A stretch of DNA of 7,673 nt from Armatimonadota bacterium (GTDB taxonomy: Bacteria; Sysuimicrobiota; Sysuimicrobiia; Sysuimicrobiales; Humicultoraceae): assembly GCA_016198805.1 (NCBI GenBank), contig JACQHU010000164.1:1-7673 (forward strand). Reading direction: 5' to 3'. Under the pieces are notes generated by a model, which saw only the letters and a program-made list of their open reading frames with translations, was not told the origin of the DNA and made no database searches. This document shows, in pieces, positions 5,603-7,673 of this stretch. Positions within the stretch are counted from its first letter, which is position 1; every line of letters starts with the position of its first letter. Made by a program: the position numbers and the translations under genes.

Positions 5603-7120
5603 TCATCGGGCGGTGATCCGGCCTTCGAGCCTGGCCGAGACGGTGCCCACGCGGCGGACGTACTCGATGAACACATCACGCATGTCGACCTGGGTATCCC
5701 GCCGCTGTCGCCCCGCCTTGAAGACAGCATACCCGTCGCCGCCGTCCGCCAGGAAGTCATTCGTGGCCATCGAGTAGAGTCGGGCCGGATCGAGCGGCTG
5801 CCCGCCGACCCGCACGTCCACGACCCGCTGGCCCCGCGGCCGCGCGCGCTCGTACACATACGACATCCCCGAGACCTGGGGGAACCGGCCGCTGCCCTCC
5901 TCGACCTGGCTCACCCCATTCTCCAACGCTTCCCGCAACTGCGCGCCCGTGAGCTGGAGAGTGACGACCGTGTTGTCGAAGGCGAGCACCCGAAAGACAT
6001 CGGCCAGCGTGATCGGGCCCTCGTTGATCGAGCTGCGGATGTTGCCGCCGTTCACGATGGCCACGTCCGTCCGGGCGAACTCTCGCAAGGCATCGGCGAT
6101 GAGGTTGCCCAGGTTGGTCTCCCGCGAGCGGACGTTGGCACGCTCCCCGTCAAGCAAGACCGCCGTCCGGCCGATGACCTCGGCGAAGCGGGCCCGGAGG
6201 CGGCTCTCATAGTCCTTCACGAGGTCCGCCACCTTGGGATCGGGCGTCACCTGGCTGGTCACCGGGAGATTCCTCGCGCTGGCCCGACGGACGCGGCCGC
6301 CCTCGACCAGCAGATCCAGGCGGCCCACCGTCGCGCCCTGCCGATGGGTCCTCACCAGGATCGTCGGGGGATTGTCCATCGTCTCCACCGGCCGCCCGCC
6401 GGCCGCGGTCAGTATGCCATCGTACCCCTCGACGTGGCCGCCGATGACGGCATGGATCTGTGGAACGGCCCTCGCGAGCGCGAGGTCCTGCGCATCGGTC
6501 ATGTGGGTCAGGGCGATGATCAGATCGACACTCCGCCCCAGGCCGTTGACGAGCCCCCGCGCGCTGCCGATGGGATCGAAATACTCGAGCCCGGCGGCTA
6601 TCGCCGGATGGATGATGTCGGCGTAGGCGTCGTCGAGACCGCTGAAGATCAGCACCCGCAGGCCGCCGAGTTGCTTGATCACAAAGATCGGGGCGACCTC
6701 ACGGCCCCGCCCTCGGAGCGAGGTGGAGATGATCGGAAACTTCGCCAGCCCGCGCAGCCGCGCGAAGTGGTCGAGACCGTAATCAAACTCATGGTTGCCG
6801 GCCGCCATCGCATCGTAGCCGATCAGGTTCATGGCCAGGACGTCGGGTTCCCCGCGGAAGATCGTGGACATCGCCGTCCCCACCAGGATGTCGCCGGAAT
6901 CCAGCAACAGCACGTTGGAGGCTGCCTGCCTGACCTGCGCGACCACCGTGGCGCGCGCCGCCATCCCGCCCACGCCTTTCGCGGTCGGGGTGTCAAACGG
7001 CAGCAGGTTTCCGTGATGTTCACTGGTGTACAGGATGGTGAGCTGAACGGCCTGACCCTGCGCTGTGGCGGTGGCCGCCAGGACCAGCATGACAACGAGC
7101 ACGGCAAGCAGGCGACGCAT
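5603..7120 (-). CDS. Secreted UshA-type 5'-nucleotidase / metallophosphoesterase
   Basis: Exported two-domain phosphohydrolase expected to split nucleotides, and possibly dinucleotides, outside the cytoplasm. With the ATG at 7120 it has 505 residues and a Sec signal peptide (MRR, hydrophobic 4-16, cut probably after ATATA at 20). The catalytic domain (about 25-275) shows TSEHHG (32-37), LDSGD (Asp77), AAGNHEFD (Asn109, His110, Asp113), LTHMTD (His206) and GGHVE (His229). The C-terminal domain (about 315-500) shows RETNLGNLIADA, VNGGNIR (Arg362), AFDNT (Phe381), GRFPQVSGMSY and FLADGGDGY (Phe456), matching the phosphate- and base-binding residues of E. coli UshA. Metal site 1 is altered: Glu34 where UshA has Asp41, and Glu231 where it has Gln254. 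The ATG was chosen for AAAGGAG at 7129-7135 and a compact signal peptide. An in-frame GTG at 7162 also has a ribosome site and would add 14 residues. Exact substrate unknown. Confidence 0.92.
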   Translation of the reverse strand: MRRLLAVLVVMLVLAATATAQGQAVQLTILYTSEHHGNLLPFDTPTAKGVGGMAARATVVAQVRQAASNVLLLDSGDILVGTAMSTIFRGEPDVLAMNLIGYDAMAAGNHEFDYGLDHFARLRGLAKFPIISTSLRGRGREVAPIFVIKQLGGLRVLIFSGLDDAYADIIHPAIAAGLEYFDPIGSARGLVNGLGRSVDLIIALTHMTDAQDLALARAVPQIHAVIGGHVEGYDGILTAAGGRPVETMDNPPTILVRTHRQGATVGRLDLLVEGGRVRRASARNLPVTSQVTPDPKVADLVKDYESRLRARFAEVIGRTAVLLDGERANVRSRETNLGNLIADALREFARTDVAIVNGGNIRSSINEGPITLADVFRVLAFDNTVVTLQLTGAQLREALENGVSQVEEGSGRFPQVSGMSYVYERARPRGQRVVDVRVGGQPLDPARLYSMATNDFLADGGDGYAVFKAGRQRRDTQVDMRDVFIEYVRRVGTVSARLEGRITAR

Positions 7121-7128
7121 CGGTAAGG

Positions 7129-7135
7129 CTCCTTT
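7129..7135 (-). promoter_or_regulatory. Ribosome binding site for nucleotidase, ATG start
   Basis: AAAGGAG on the minus strand, 8 bases before the ATG at 7120. It supports the shorter form, whose signal peptide begins MRRLLAVL. Confidence 0.65.
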
Positions 7136-7170
7136 CTCCAGCACGCTCAGGGATCTGCTCACAGGTGGTT

Positions 7171-7179
7171 CCTCCCTCC
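7171..7179 (-). promoter_or_regulatory. Second ribosome binding site, for GTG at 7162
   Basis: GGAGGGAGG on the minus strand, 8 bases before a GTG at 7162-7160 that is in frame with the nucleotidase. It may start a longer form with a 14-residue extension (MSRSLSVLEKGALP). Which start is used cannot be settled from the sequence alone. Confidence 0.5.
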
Positions 7180-7187
7180 AGCGCGTT

Positions 7188-7673
7188 TCATCGTCCCTGG
7201 CTGAAGGTCAGCGCTTCTGACGTCGTGATGGTGCCCCGGTAGAGAAACGAGGTCTGTCGAATGGCCGTCTGCAGATCGAACGGGGTCAACGCAGAGATGG
7301 CATCGATCAGCAGGATCACCTTGTATCCCCGCAGCGCCGCGCTCCCGGCCGTGTGTAGCACACAGATGTTGGCGACGGTGCCGCAGACCACCAGGGTCCC
7401 GATCCCGGCCAGGCGCAGTTCGTGATCCAGCGAGGTCCCAAAGAACCCGTCATAGCGGAGCTTGCGGATCACCCGGTCCCCGGGCGGTGGCCGCAGCGCG
7501 TCCACGATCTCCCAGCCCCAGGTGCCTTCGAGGACGTGCTCGCCCCAGATCAAGAACTCCGGGTCGCCAGGACCGTGAGTGTCCTGTGTGTAGAACACCC
7601 GGACGCCCGCTGGCCTGGCGCGGTCCACCAGCCGCCTGATCACCGGCACCGTCCCGGCGGCGTCTGGCCCCAC
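7188..7673 (-). CDS. Nicotinamidase-like cysteine hydrolase, N-terminus cut by window edge
   Basis: Isochorismatase-fold amidohydrolase. The visible 161 residues begin at the window edge, so the GTG there is not a trustworthy start; about 20-30 N-terminal residues with the catalytic Asp (the DxQxDF region) are missing. Counting from the edge, the other two triad members are Lys71 in VIRKLRYDGFFGT and Cys104 in GTVANICVLHTA, the latter with the family's cis-peptide region. TQDTHGPGDPEF gives Asp31 and His33 and WGEHVLEGT gives His46. These three sit where nicotinamidases (PncA) hold their metal ion, which most plain isochorismatases lack. Nicotinamide deamidation to nicotinate is therefore the best single guess, but other amide substrates (N-carbamoyl compounds, biuret-like) remain possible. 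The stop is TGA at 7188, and the nucleotidase follows 67 bases later on the same strand, so co-transcription is likely. The family call is firm; the substrate is not. Confidence 0.85.
   Translation of the reverse strand: MGPDAAGTVPVIRRLVDRARPAGVRVFYTQDTHGPGDPEFLIWGEHVLEGTWGWEIVDALRPPPGDRVIRKLRYDGFFGTSLDHELRLAGIGTLVVCGTVANICVLHTAGSAALRGYKVILLIDAISALTPFDLQTAIRQTSFLYRGTITTSEALTFSQGR

Noticed and set aside
5589..5603. GC-rich near-palindrome between the nucleotidase stop and the S-component gene
   Set aside because: No U-tract follows on either strand and the arms are imperfect, so it does not support a rho-independent terminator.
5102..7126. 674-codon open frame on the plus strand
   Set aside because: Entirely antisense to the nucleotidase and S-component genes. 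Its translation is rich in Arg, His, Pro and Asp with no domain, as expected from GC-rich third positions. The minus-strand genes have clear motifs and ribosome sites.

Overview
The window is GC-rich, densely coding bacterial DNA. Eight of the nine genes lie on the minus strand and one on the plus strand. No stretch longer than about 100 bases is without a gene. There are no tRNAs, rRNAs, CRISPR arrays, insertion sequences or clear rho-independent terminators. GTG starts, strong GGAGG-type ribosome sites, a free-standing RNA 2'-phosphotransferase and an ECF-type substrate-binding membrane protein are compatible with a high-GC, possibly thermophilic, uncultured lineage of the Bacillota/Chloroflexota/Actinomycetota sort. 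That placement is a weak inference; nothing here fixes the taxon.

Reading the minus strand in the direction of transcription, from high to low coordinates: a nicotinamidase-like cysteine hydrolase whose N-terminus is cut by the window edge (7673-7188); a secreted UshA-type 5'-nucleotidase (7120-5603); an ECF-transporter S-component-like membrane protein (5544-5047); a single-pass membrane-anchored protein of unknown function (4996-4508); histidine ammonia-lyase hutH (4494-2977); and a small ASCH-domain protein (2882-2508). Next comes a plus-strand gene, kptA/tpt1-type RNA 2'-phosphotransferase (1900-2511), whose stop overlaps that of the ASCH gene inside one CTAG. The minus-strand series then resumes with glutamate formimidoyltransferase ftcD (1807-911) and imidazolonepropionase hutI (902-1), which runs off the left edge.

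Three of the enzymes belong to histidine degradation. HutH makes urocanate, HutI opens imidazolonepropionate to formiminoglutamate, and FtcD moves the formimino group to tetrahydrofolate. Urocanate hydratase (hutU) and the cyclodeaminase are not in the window. The hut set is split by an opposing RNA-modification gene, so hutH-ASCH and ftcD-hutI are either separate units or one long minus-strand transcript that is antisense to kptA.

The right half (cysteine hydrolase, exported nucleotidase, vitamin-type S component) looks like a nucleotide or vitamin scavenging group. A role in NAD/nicotinamide salvage is a reasonable hypothesis but is not proven by the sequence. The points most worth a second look are the interrupted hut operon with its kptA/ASCH pair, the altered metal site 1 of the nucleotidase, and the unexplained anchored protein 13 bases upstream of hutH.
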